Of a stretch of 64,000 nucleotides of DNA, positions 10,041-17,675 are shown piece by piece. The position numbers and the translations under genes were made by a program. The stretch is from Cupriavidus taiwanensis (GTDB taxonomy: Bacteria > Pseudomonadota > Gammaproteobacteria > Burkholderiales > Burkholderiaceae), in the NCBI RefSeq assembly GCF_900249755.1, contig NZ_LT976853.1, positions 552,207 through 616,206 on the forward strand. The letters run 5' to 3'. Under the pieces are notes generated by a model. It made no database searches. It saw nothing but the letters and a program-made list of their open reading frames with translations, and was not told the DNA's origin. Position 1 is the first letter of the stretch; the number at the start of each line of letters is the position of its first letter.

Positions 10041-11236
10041 ATGAACACCATCACCCTGAAACCCGGCAAGGAAAAATCCCTGCTGCGCCGCCACCCGTGG
10101 ATCTATGCCACGGCATTGCCACCACCGAAGGCCGCTGCGAGCCGGGCGCCACCGTGATCGTGCGCGCCGCCGACGGCCGCTTCCTGGCCAAGGTCGCGTA
10201 CAGCCCCGAATCGCAGATCCGCGCGCGCGTGTGGACCTTCGACGAGAACGAGCCGGTCGACCACGCGCTGTTCAAGCGCCGCGTCGCCGCGGCCATCGCC
10301 TACCGGCGCCAGTGGGTGAAAGACAGCGACGCGGTGCGGCTGGTCTTCGGCGAATCCGACCGCCTGCCCGGCCTGATCGTCGACTACTACGGCAACGGTG
10401 ATCAGGGCCAGCTGGTGTGCCAGTTCAACTCCGCCGGCGTCGAACACTGGAAGACCGCGATCGTGCAGGCGCTGGTGAAAGAGACCGGCTGCCCCAACGT
10501 CTACGAGCGCTCCGACGCCGCGGTGCGCCAGCGCGAGGGCCTGGAGCTGGTGACCGGCGTGCTGGCCGGCGCCGAGCCCGATCCGGCGCTGTCGGTGACC
10601 GAGCACGGCGTGCGTTATTACGTCGACGTGCGCAACGGCCACAAGACCGGCTTCTATGTCGACCAGCGCGACAACCGCAAGCTGGTGGGCGACCTGGCCG
10701 AAGGGCGCGAGGTGCTCAACTGCTTCTGCTATACCGGCGGCTTCTCGCTGGCGGCCTTGCGCGGCGGGGCCAGCGCGGTGACCTCGATCGACTCGTCGGG
10801 CGAGGCGCTGAAGATCGCCGCGGGCAACGTGACGCTGAACGGGTTCGATCCGGAACGCGCGGCCTGGCTCGACGCCGACGTGTTCAAGACGCTGCGCGAA
10901 TTCCGCGCGCAAGGGCGCCAGTTCGACCTGATCGTGCTGGACCCGCCCAAGTTCGCGCCATCGGCGCAGCATATCGACCGCGCCGCGCGTGCGTACAAGG
11001 AGATCAACCTGGTCGGCATGCAGCTGCTGCGCCCGGGCGGGCTGCTGTTCACGTACTCGTGCTCGGGGGCGATCAGCATGGAGCTGTTCCAGAAGATCGT
11101 GGCCGGGGCGGTGACGGATGCGAAGGCGGATGCGCGCATTCTGCGCAGGCTGTCGGCGGGAACCGATCATCCGATGCTGGCGGCGTTCCCGGAAGGGGAA
11201 TATTTGAAGGGGTTGCTGCTGGAGAAGGTGGCCTGA
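10041..11236 (+). pseudogene. rlmI: rlmI-like 23S rRNA cytosine methyltransferase, apparent single-base frameshift
   Basis: The protein matches RlmI, the SAM-dependent enzyme that makes 5-methylcytosine at 23S rRNA position 1962. The ATG at 10041 begins MNTITLKPGKEKSLLRRHPW, the expected PUA-domain N-terminus, but that frame stops after about 38 codons. The rest of the enzyme (GIATTEGRCEPGATV through NCFCYTGGFS, VLDPPKFAPSA and the C-terminus) continues one frame over from 10112. One base is missing between 10110 and 10112, where GCCAC-GGC replaces an expected GCCACNGGC. The downstream frame has no credible start of its own, since it opens inside the repeat. Either the gene is broken or the base was lost in sequencing; everything after the shift looks intact. 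Confidence 0.85.
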
Positions 11237-11283
11237 GCTGAAGCAAACGAGCGGCGATGAGCTAAAGCCAACCGCTTGTTTTC

Positions 11284-11340
11284 TACCCTCTCCCGCTTGC
11301 GGGAGAGGGGCGGGGGTGAGGGCGGGCGCCTCCACGGAGT
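11284..11340. repeat. REP-like GC palindrome, copy 4
   Basis: CCCTCTCCCGC-TT-GCGGGAGAGGG hairpin followed by the GGTGAGGGCGGGCGCC tail and CCACGGAGT, nearly the same outer flank as copy 2. It lies just after rlmI. Confidence 0.8.
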
Positions 11341-11366
11341 CAGACCTATCGTGCTTGCCACACGCC

Positions 11367-11416
11367 GGGCCCTCAGCCCCGGCCCCTCTCCCACTTCGCG
11401 GGAGAGGGGAGCAAAC
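11367..11416. repeat. REP-like GC palindrome, copy 5
   Basis: Inverted relative to copy 4: the GCCCTCAGCCCCGG tail is on the left of the CCCTCTCCC...GGGAGAGGGGAGCAAAC hairpin. Copies 4 and 5 lie between the converging rlmI and helicase genes, with tails facing inward. Confidence 0.8.
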
Positions 11417-11451
11417 CGGCGGGTTCGCGAAAGCTGTGCCAGGTTGCGCGA

Positions 11452-13554
11452 TCACCGCCACATATTCCGCATCCTGCTCCCCAGATCCACCGGCGCCAGC
11501 GCCGGCTTCACCTTCCCTTCGCCCGGCATCGGCGGCGGCGGCCACGAGCGGCTGTAGAAGTTGGGCATCACGCGATTCGGCAGGAAGCGCGTGCGCGACG
11601 CATACACATGACGGTCGCCGAAGCCCACCTGCTGGTGCACGTAGAAACGCTGCGGCACGATGATATCGAGGTGGTCCCTGGCCCGCGTCATCGCTACGTA
11701 CATCAGCCGCCGTTCTTCCTCGATCTCCTCGGTAGTACCCGTGGCGAGGTCGCTCGGCATGCAGCCGTCGACCGCGTTGAGCACGTACACCGCCTTCCAT
11801 TCCTGGCCCTTGGCCGAATGGATGGTCGACAGGATCAGGTAGTCCTCGTCGCGCGAGGGCACGCCGGATTCATCGCTGGAGGCGCTGGGCGGGTCCAGCG
11901 TCAGCTCGGTCAGGAAGCGCTCGCGCGCGCCGTAGGTGGCGGCGATGCGCTCCAGCTGCTGCAGGTCGGCGAGGCGCGCGGCGGCGTCGTCGTGCAGGCG
12001 CTCGAGATGCGGCGTGTACCAGGCCAGCACCTGCTCGAATTCCGACGGCCACGGCGAGGTCGGCGCCATCAGCGCGCGCGCCAGCGCCAGCAGGTCGGCC
12101 CAGGCCGGCGCGGCGGCCGGCGGCGGCTCGAATTCCTGCAGCGAGAACAGCGGCTCGGTGGCGAGCGCCATGGCGTCGAGCACGCGCGCCGCGGTCTTGG
12201 GGCCGATGCCGGGCAGCAGCTGCAGCGTGCGGAAGCCCGCCATGCGGTCGCGCGGATTTTCCAGCCAGCGCACCACCGCCAGCACATCCTTGACGTGGGT
12301 CGATTCCAGGAACTTGAGCCCGCCGAACTTCACGAACGGGATATTGCGCCGCGCCAGCTCGATCTCCAGCTGCGCGCTGTGGTCGGCGGCGCGGAACAGC
12401 ACCGCCTGCGCCATCAGCGCCAGGCCGGCCTCGCGCCGCGCCAGCACCTGTTCGACCACGTAGCGGGCCTGGTCGGCCTCGTCGTTGACCACCACCACGC
12501 CGGGCTTCTCGGCCGACTGGCGCTCGGACCACAGGTCCTTGGTATAGCGCTCGGCCGCGAGCCCGATCACCGCGTTGGCGGCCTGCAGGATCGGTTGGGT
12601 CGAGCGGTAGTTCTGCGACAGCGTGACCTGCTGCGCCGCCGGCGTGAACTGCGCGGGGAAATCGAGGATATTTCGCACGCTGGCGCCGCGAAAGGCGTAG
12701 ATCGACTGCGCGTCGTCGCCCACCACGGTCAGGCCGCGGCCGTCCGGCCGCATGGCCAGCAGGATCGACGCCTGCAGCGCATTGGTGTCCTGGTATTCGT
12801 CGACCAGCACATGGTCGAAGCGCGCGCCCATGTCCTGCGCGATGGCGGGCTCGGCCATGGCCTGCGCCCAGTACAGCAGCAGGTCGTCATAGTCCAGCAC
12901 ATGCTGCTTCTGCTTGGCCTCGACATAGCCGGCGAACAGGGTGCGCAGCGCATCGGCCCACATCGCGTAGCGCGGAAACTGCTGCTTGAGCACGTCTTCC
13001 AGCGGCGCCTGGGTGTTGACCACGCGCGAGTAGATCGCCAGGCAGGTTTCCTTCTTGGGGAAGCGGCTGGCGGTTTCCGACAGTCCCAGGTCGTGGCGCA
13101 CCACGTGCATCAGGTCGGCGGCATCGCCGCGGTCGCTGATGGTGAAGGCCGGCGACAGTCCCAGGGTCTCGGCATATTCGCGCAGCAGCCGCGCGCCGAT
13201 GGCGTGGAAGGTGCCGGACCACTGCAGCGCCGCGCGCCCCGCGCCGGTGCTGGTGCCGAGCGCCTGGTCGACGATGCGCTCGACGCGCCGCCCCATCTCG
13301 GCGGCGGCGCGGCGCGAGAACGTCAGCAGCAGGATGCGGCGCGGATCGGCGCCGCCCAGCACCAGGTGCGCGACCCGGTGCGCCAGCGTATTGGTCTTGC
13401 CCGAGCCGGCGCCGGCGATGATCAGCAGCGGCGCCTCGCTGCCATGTTCCACCGCGGCGCGCTGCTCCGGGTTGAGCCGCGACAGGTAGGCGGGGACCGC
13501 TGCGGCTTCAGTCGCGGCAGTTTCGTCGGGGGCGGGGGCAAGGTCCAGGGTCAC
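11452..13554 (-). CDS. UvrD/Rep-family superfamily 1 DNA helicase
   Basis: An ATP-dependent 3'-5' DNA helicase of about 700 residues. Motifs visible in order are the Q-motif LSRLNPEQRAAVEHG, Walker A GAGSGKT (about 48-54), LLTFSRRAA, Walker B LVDEYQDTN, VVGDDAQSIYAFRGA, LSQNYRSTQPI and the C-terminal LMYVAMTRARDHL. The ATG at 13674 falls within the terminator stem of the neighbouring gene, so I placed the start at the GTG at 13554, although no clear ribosome-binding site precedes it. The protein ends in a short Pro/Arg-rich tail. It could be called Rep- or UvrD-like; the sequence alone does not separate them. Confidence 0.88.
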   Translation of the reverse strand: MTLDLAPAPDETAATEAAAVPAYLSRLNPEQRAAVEHGSEAPLLIIAGAGSGKTNTLAHRVAHLVLGGADPRRILLLTFSRRAAAEMGRRVERIVDQALGTSTGAGRAALQWSGTFHAIGARLLREYAETLGLSPAFTISDRGDAADLMHVVRHDLGLSETASRFPKKETCLAIYSRVVNTQAPLEDVLKQQFPRYAMWADALRTLFAGYVEAKQKQHVLDYDDLLLYWAQAMAEPAIAQDMGARFDHVLVDEYQDTNALQASILLAMRPDGRGLTVVGDDAQSIYAFRGASVRNILDFPAQFTPAAQQVTLSQNYRSTQPILQAANAVIGLAAERYTKDLWSERQSAEKPGVVVVNDEADQARYVVEQVLARREAGLALMAQAVLFRAADHSAQLEIELARRNIPFVKFGGLKFLESTHVKDVLAVVRWLENPRDRMAGFRTLQLLPGIGPKTAARVLDAMALATEPLFSLQEFEPPPAAAPAWADLLALARALMAPTSPWPSEFEQVLAWYTPHLERLHDDAAARLADLQQLERIAATYGARERFLTELTLDPPSASSDESGVPSRDEDYLILSTIHSAKGQEWKAVYVLNAVDGCMPSDLATGTTEEIEEERRLMYVAMTRARDHLDIIVPQRFYVHQQVGFGDRHVYASRTRFLPNRVMPNFYSRSWPPPPMPGEGKVKPALAPVDLGSRMRNMWR

Positions 13555-13644
13555 GGGCGGGGCAGGAAGGGCGTGGAAAAGGCTGGCGCCAACTGTATAT
13601 CCATACAGCCCGGCCGCGCAACCCGCCGCATGGCGGATCGGGGC

Positions 13645-13679
13645 GTAAAAACAAAAAAGGTGCTCGATGAGCACCTTTT
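13645..13679 (-). terminator. Rho-independent terminator after the TlpA-type gene
   Basis: An AAAAGGTGCTC / GAGCACCTTTT stem with a three-base loop; on the minus strand it is followed by a T-rich run. It ends transcription from the gene at 13703-14236 and bounds the helicase gene start. Confidence 0.88.
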
Positions 13680-13702
13680 ATCGTATGTTCGCAGCGCGGC
13701 TG

Positions 13703-14236
13703 TTACGCGGACTTTGCCAGCGCGCCGTCGAGCAGCTTGTGCAGCGATTCCCACTCGGGCTCGCCCACATAGCGCTTCAGGATGCGGCCCTGCTTGTCGA
13801 TCACGAAGGTGGTCGGCGTCAGCCCGACGTTGCCGAAGGCCTTGGCCGCGCTGCCGTCGGTGTCCATTGCCACCTTGAACGGCAGCCCGCGGGTCTGGGC
13901 GAAGTTCATCACGTACATGGGCGGGTCGTAGTTCATCGCCACCGCGACGAATTCCAGCCCCTTGCCCTTGAACTGCTCGTAGGTCTTGACCATGTCCGGC
14001 ATCTCCTTGATGCAGGTGGCGCAGCTGGTGGCCCAGAAGTTGACCAGGTAGACCTTGCCCTTGAGGTCGGCGGTGCTGACCTTTTCGCCCGACAGCAGCG
14101 TGAAGGTGGCGGCCGGCGCGGTACCGGACGGCGACAGCGCGCGGTAGCCGAACCACCCCAGCAGCGCCAGCACCACCACGGCGGCGACGATGGGCCAGGG
14201 CTTGCGGGAGGTCTTGGTGGCAGCGGTAGGGGTCAT
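13703..14236 (-). CDS. TlpA/ResA-type thiol-disulfide oxidoreductase
   Basis: A 177-residue membrane-anchored thioredoxin-fold protein. An N-terminal transmembrane helix at about 15-33 (IVAAVVVLALLGWFGY) holds the domain in the periplasm. The redox pair is SCATC with Cys72 and Cys75 inside FWATSCATCIKEMP, and the cis-proline loop is LTPTTFVID. The inserted stretch VAMNYDPPMYVMNFAQTRG is typical of AhpC/TlpA-type reductases. It probably reduces disulfides of exported proteins, for example in cytochrome c maturation or oxidase assembly, but no partner is adjacent. Confidence 0.88.
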   Translation of the reverse strand: MTPTAATKTSRKPWPIVAAVVVLALLGWFGYRALSPSGTAPAATFTLLSGEKVSTADLKGKVYLVNFWATSCATCIKEMPDMVKTYEQFKGKGLEFVAVAMNYDPPMYVMNFAQTRGLPFKVAMDTDGSAAKAFGNVGLTPTTFVIDKQGRILKRYVGEPEWESLHKLLDGALAKSA

Positions 14237-14341
14237 GGGAATCCGGCTCGGCAGGTTCGGTCAGCAGTGGGACATTCTAATGCGGCAAGCGTTCGCGCGC
14301 TGTGCGCCACCGCCTTGTCAGCTTGCGCCGGAACCCTTGCG

Positions 14342-14845
14342 TCACTTGCGCGCGGCGACGGCGGCGCGGGCCTGCGCCAGCGCCTGTTCCAGGTAGGCGC
14401 CGTAGAAGTCGGGCTGCATGCCGCGCAGCGGGCTGGCGGCGGCGCGGCCCTGGCGGTCCAGGAACAGCACGGTTGGCGCCACCCTGACCTGGTGCGCGCG
14501 GGCCCAGGCGCGCGCGGTGGTCACGCTGCCGTCGCCGGCGCGCAGCGGGGTGTCGGCGGTCATGTCGAGTTCGCGCACGGCGATCTCGCCGGCGGCCGCC
14601 TGCGGGCCCAGGTAGTTGCGGCGCACCGCGTCGCAATAGCCGCAGCCCGGCATCGACACCAGCACCACCAGCGGCTCGCCGCGGCGCGCGGCATCGGCAC
14701 CGTGGGCGGCGAGGTCGGTGGCCGCTGGCAGGTGGGCCGGGCTGGCGGCGGCAGCCACGCTGGCCACGGTCAGCAGCGCGCTCGCGGCCAGCCAGTACAG
14801 GCCAGTGCGGGCGAAGGCAGCGCGTGCGGGGCGGGAGGCAGGCAT
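14342..14845 (-). CDS. Periplasmic thioredoxin-like protein (SoxW/DsbE-like)
   Basis: A 167-residue exported thioredoxin-fold protein. I start it at the ATG at 14845, giving a signal peptide (about residues 12-36, LYWLAASALLTVASVAAAA) directly after the N-terminus. The redox motif is MPGCGYC with Cys68 and Cys71, and VRVAPTVLFLD carries the cis-proline. The layout resembles the thioredoxin_7/SoxW group, small periplasmic reductases that keep c-type cytochromes or sulfur enzymes reduced. It lies about 105 bases from the TlpA-type gene on the same strand, so the two may work together. Specific substrate unknown. Confidence 0.8.
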   Translation of the reverse strand: MPASRPARAAFARTGLYWLAASALLTVASVAAAASPAHLPAATDLAAHGADAARRGEPLVVLVSMPGCGYCDAVRRNYLGPQAAAGEIAVRELDMTADTPLRAGDGSVTTARAWARAHQVRVAPTVLFLDRQGRAAASPLRGMQPDFYGAYLEQALAQARAAVAARK

Positions 14846-14899
14846 GGCGGATGTGGGGCGGCAGGGGAGGCGCGGCAAGCACTGGCGCGCCGCTTCCGG

Positions 14900-14905
14900 G
14901 ATAAT
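14900..14905 (+). promoter_or_regulatory. Possible -10 box for the lipoprotein gene
   Basis: GATAAT lies 74 bases upstream of the ATG at 14979, in the 133-base divergent region between that gene and the thioredoxin-like gene. No clear -35 was found. Confidence 0.3.
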
Positions 14906-14978
14906 ACCGGTTTTGCGCGCGCCGGCGCCCGCGTCCGCGCGCGACGATCCCGCCCACGCCGTTCCGCCCCGATTCCTC

Positions 14979-15581
14979 ATGCGTCCCGTACCGCCCCCGC
15001 CGAGCCACCCAGCCGCGCCCCGCTGGTCCTTGCCATGCTGCGCCGCGCTGCTCGCGCTGGCGCTGTGCGCGTGTTCGCCGCGCTATGACTGGCGCACCAT
15101 CCAGTCGGGCGAGGGCGGCTACGCCGCGCTCTATCCCGGCAAGCCCACCAGCGCCGCGCGCGACGTGACCATCGCCGGGCGCAAGCTGCCGATGACGATG
15201 GAGGCCGCGCGCGTCGACGACACGCTGTTCGCCGTGGGCGTGGTGACGCTGCCCGCCGACGACGAAGCGCTGCGGCGCGAGGCGCTGGCGGCGATGCAGG
15301 CCGGCCTGCTGGCCAACCTGGGCACGCTGTCGGGCCAGCCGCGCACGCGCCCGGTCACCATCCTGAGCGCGGACCGGCCGGGCCGCCCGCTGGCCGGGGT
15401 GGAACTGCAGGCCAGCGGCGTGTCGCCGCAGGACCAGTCGCCGCGCCGGCTCAGCGCGCGGCTGGTGGCGGTGGGCACGCGCGCCTTCCAGGCGGTGGTG
15501 CTGGAATCCGGCGAGGCCGCGCGCGACGCGCGCCAGGCCGAGCAGGTGGAGCAGTTCCTGGGCGGGTTCCACCCGCTCTGA
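14979..15581 (+). CDS. Putative lipoprotein of unknown function
   Basis: A 200-residue protein I do not recognise. It starts with a short proline-rich N-terminus, then a hydrophobic segment ALLALALCACSPRYDW with cysteines at 30 and 32, a plausible lipoprotein signal with Cys32 preceded by LCA as the acylation site. The mature part (GEGGYAALYPGKPTSAARDV..., VGVVTLPADDEALRREALAAMQ, FQAVVLESGEAARD) reads as a compact alpha/beta domain and is probably in the periplasm attached to a membrane. Codon bias is typical of the chromosome. Oriented away from the thioredoxin-like gene and followed by a LysE exporter gene 80 bases later. Confidence 0.7.
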   Translation: MRPVPPPPSHPAAPRWSLPCCAALLALALCACSPRYDWRTIQSGEGGYAALYPGKPTSAARDVTIAGRKLPMTMEAARVDDTLFAVGVVTLPADDEALRREALAAMQAGLLANLGTLSGQPRTRPVTILSADRPGRPLAGVELQASGVSPQDQSPRRLSARLVAVGTRAFQAVVLESGEAARDARQAEQVEQFLGGFHPL

Positions 15582-15661
15582 GGCGCCGCGGCGCCGCATC
15601 GAATCACAGTTGCCGGGGGCGGTGCGCTGCCCGGCATGGTTGCCGTCAAAGGAGAGTGCAA

Positions 15662-16303
15662 ATGCGTTGGGAAGTCTGGCTGGCCTATTTCGCCGCGTGC
15701 TGGGTGATCGCCGTGTCGCCGGGGTCGGGCGCGGTGCTGTCGATGAGCCATGGCCTGTCGTACGGGCTGCGCAGGACCACCACCACCATCTTCGGCCTGC
15801 AGGCGGGGCTGGTGATCGTGCTGCTGGTGGCCGGCGGCGGGCTGGGCGCGCTGCTGCTGGCCTCGGAGCAGGCCTTCATGGTGGTCAAGACCATCGGTGC
15901 GCTGTACCTGATCTACCTGGGCATCCAGCAATGGCGCGCCCGGGTGGAAGTGGATGCGGCGCAGGACGGCGGCCCCGCGCGCGTGGCCGTGATGAGCCGG
16001 CGCCGGCGCTTTGCCACCGGCTTGCTGACCAATGTGACCAACCCCAAGGGCATCATCTTCATGGTCGCGGTGCTGCCGCAGTTTATCGACCCGAACCGGC
16101 CGCTGGCGCCGCAGCTGGCGATCCTGGCGGCCACCATGTGCGGCGTCGACCTGGTGGTGATGCATGGCTACGCGCTGCTGGCGTCGCGCATGCAGGGGCT
16201 GTTCCGCAATGCGCGCGCAGTGCTGTGGCAGAACCGGTTTTTCGGCAGCGTGCTGATGGCGGTGGGCGCGGCGCTGTTCTTCGTGCGCCGCCAGCACGCC
16301 TGA
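15662..16303 (+). CDS. LysE-family amino-acid exporter
   Basis: A 213-residue inner-membrane translocator of the LysE/RhtB family, which exports amino acids or related compounds. The N-terminal WLAYFAACWVIAVSPGSGAVLSMSHGLSYG segment carries the family's PGP-like motif in the form SPGSG, and NVTNPKGIIFMVAVLPQFI is the conserved NPK motif. About five or six hydrophobic helices are visible. GGAGAG six bases before the ATG at 15662 favours it over the GTG two codons upstream. Substrate cannot be inferred. Confidence 0.88.
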   Translation: MRWEVWLAYFAACWVIAVSPGSGAVLSMSHGLSYGLRRTTTTIFGLQAGLVIVLLVAGGGLGALLLASEQAFMVVKTIGALYLIYLGIQQWRARVEVDAAQDGGPARVAVMSRRRRFATGLLTNVTNPKGIIFMVAVLPQFIDPNRPLAPQLAILAATMCGVDLVVMHGYALLASRMQGLFRNARAVLWQNRFFGSVLMAVGAALFFVRRQHA

Positions 16304-16391
16304 TCCGCGCCTGACCCGCGCCTGATCGCCCTGGCGTGTGCGGTCGGGGTTTGCTTCAATGAGGAGGAAACCCCCGCCACGGAGACCCCGC

Positions 16392-16580
16392 ATGCCCGCC
16401 TCGCTGAACCCCATCGCCGGTGCACGCCTGCAGCCGCGCCATACCGTGCCGCCGATGGAGGAGCCTTCGCCGCCGGGCGTGCCTCCCGACTTGCCGCTGC
16501 CGCCAGAAGAAGACCCGCCCCCGCCGCCGGTGGAACCGCCCGTGACCGGCGCGGCCGGGCGCTATTGCTTGAGTTCGTAG
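16392..16580 (+). CDS. Small proline-rich protein (hypothetical)
   Basis: A 62-residue reading frame with a GGAG eight bases before its ATG. The middle, PPMEEPSPPGVPPDLPLPPE, and the following EDPPPPPVEPPVTG are almost entirely proline and acidic residues; there are no membrane segments or known motifs. Its last 19 bases overlap the 3' end of nagR on the opposite strand. Low-complexity GC-rich sequence can give such frames by chance, so it is only a candidate gene. Confidence 0.4.
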   Translation: MPASLNPIAGARLQPRHTVPPMEEPSPPGVPPDLPLPPEEDPPPPPVEPPVTGAAGRYCLSS

Positions 16581-17284
16581 AAGTCGTTCAGGCAGTACGC
16601 GTCGGTCAGCTCGACCGGCTTGTCGCCATGGGTGTAGCCGGTGCGGCGGATATGCAGCAGCGGCTCGCCCGGCTCGATGCCCAGGCGCGCGGCCAGTTCC
16701 GCGTTGGCGACGACCGCGCGCAGCGTCTCGGTGACGCGCAGCACCGGCTTGCCGATCCGCTCCAGGTAGGCGTACAGCGATTCGCCGATGGCGCTGGCGT
16801 CGGGCAGCACGGCCAGCGCCAGCGTGGTCACGTCCATCCAGTAGATCTGCCCGTCGGCCTTGCGCAGCCGGGTCAGCCTGACGATCTCGTCGCCCTCGGG
16901 CAGCGCCAGCTCCGCGGCTTCCTGCGCCGTGGCGCGGCGGCGCTCGAACGCCACCAGCTCGCTCGCCGGCGTCATGCCGCGCCGGCGCGCCAGCTCGCTG
17001 AAGTTGTCCAGCCGCGCCGGCTTGGGCTCGCTGCGCGGGGCGATAAAGGTGCCCGCGCCGCGGCTGCGCGTGATGGTGCCTTCGTCGGCCAGCACCTGCA
17101 GCGCGCGCCGTGCGGTGACGCGCGAAATCCCCAGCGAATCGACCAGCGTGCGCTCTGACGGCAGCGCATCGCCTACCCGCCATTGCCCCGCCTGGATGGC
17201 GGCGGTCAGCTTGCGCGCCACCTGCAGGTAGATCGGCGTGGCGTCCGCCTCATCCGGCCTGAGGGCCTGCAGCCGTTGATCCAT
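16562..17284 (-). CDS. nagR: GntR/HutC-family transcriptional regulator NagR
   Basis: A 240-residue repressor-type regulator. The N-terminal winged helix (about 10-80) includes PIYLQVARKLTAAIQAGQWR, the recognition region LPSERTLVDSLGISRVTARRAL and wing GTITRSRGAGTFIAP. The C-terminal UTRA effector domain (about 90-235) contains LTRLRKADGQIYWMDVTTL and GEPLLHIRRTGYTHGDKPVELTDAYCLND, as in HutC-subfamily sensors of phosphosugars. The start at 17284 has GAGGA upstream; an ATG 40 codons earlier would include the intergenic operators. It is divergent from nagF. From memory of published work, loss of NagR in R. eutropha derepresses nagFE; ligand presumed GlcNAc-6-P or GlcN-6-P. Confidence 0.92.
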   Translation of the reverse strand: MDQRLQALRPDEADATPIYLQVARKLTAAIQAGQWRVGDALPSERTLVDSLGISRVTARRALQVLADEGTITRSRGAGTFIAPRSEPKPARLDNFSELARRRGMTPASELVAFERRRATAQEAAELALPEGDEIVRLTRLRKADGQIYWMDVTTLALAVLPDASAIGESLYAYLERIGKPVLRVTETLRAVVANAELAARLGIEPGEPLLHIRRTGYTHGDKPVELTDAYCLNDFYELKQ

Positions 17285-17296
17285 GCGAATCCTCGT

Positions 17297-17595
17297 AGGT
17301 ACCAAAGTTCGGTGTCGATGATACCACTTTAGGACATCTGGCGGCCTCGGGGGCAAATCCCGCGGCCAGGGTGATGCAGCCGCCATGCGCAGGCTTTCCG
17401 TCAATTGGTATTGAAAAGGTTGGGCTTGCGCAAGCGTTGGCAGCGCCCGGTCTCATCCCGGAAAAAGCCGATCGTTCAAGGAACTATGCGCTGAATCAAG
17501 CTTTTGGCCAGGGGCAGCGTGTGATACTGCCGGCGCGCGCTCTAGGAATACCAATTAGATACCTATAAGTTCTAGTGGTTTGTACTGGTATTTTT
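17297..17595. promoter_or_regulatory. nagR-nagF intergenic region with repeated TGGTAT operator-like sites
   Basis: The 391-base gap between the divergent nagR and nagF genes holds no gene. TGGTAT occurs four times: AATTGGTATT at 17403-17412, its exact reverse complement AATACCAATT at 17548-17557, ACTGGTATTT at 17584-17593, and on the minus strand AAAGTGGTATC at 17320-17330 beside nagR. HutC-type regulators such as YvoA and DasR bind TGGTAT- or TGGTCT-containing dyads, so these are likely NagR sites controlling both genes. A TG-G-TATTTT extended -10 at 17586-17594 overlaps one copy and may drive nagF. Binding is inferred. Confidence 0.55.
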
Positions 17596-17675
17596 GTTGT
17601 CGTGAGCCGTCTATTGTTCCCCTGACCCTGGCGCCGTCGCATTCCGCAAGCGGCCGCCGCGCATCTGGAAGCAGA

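Noticed and set aside
9950..10111. Alternative TTG start for rlmI in the downstream frame
   Set aside because: It starts inside the REP-like hairpin and would add about 54 residues unlike the RlmI N-terminus, whereas the correct N-terminus is present from 10041 in the other frame.
13555..13674. ATG start of the helicase at 13674
   Set aside because: The first codons lie inside the terminator hairpin of the neighbouring minus-strand gene, and the encoded residues are unlike UvrD/Rep N-termini.
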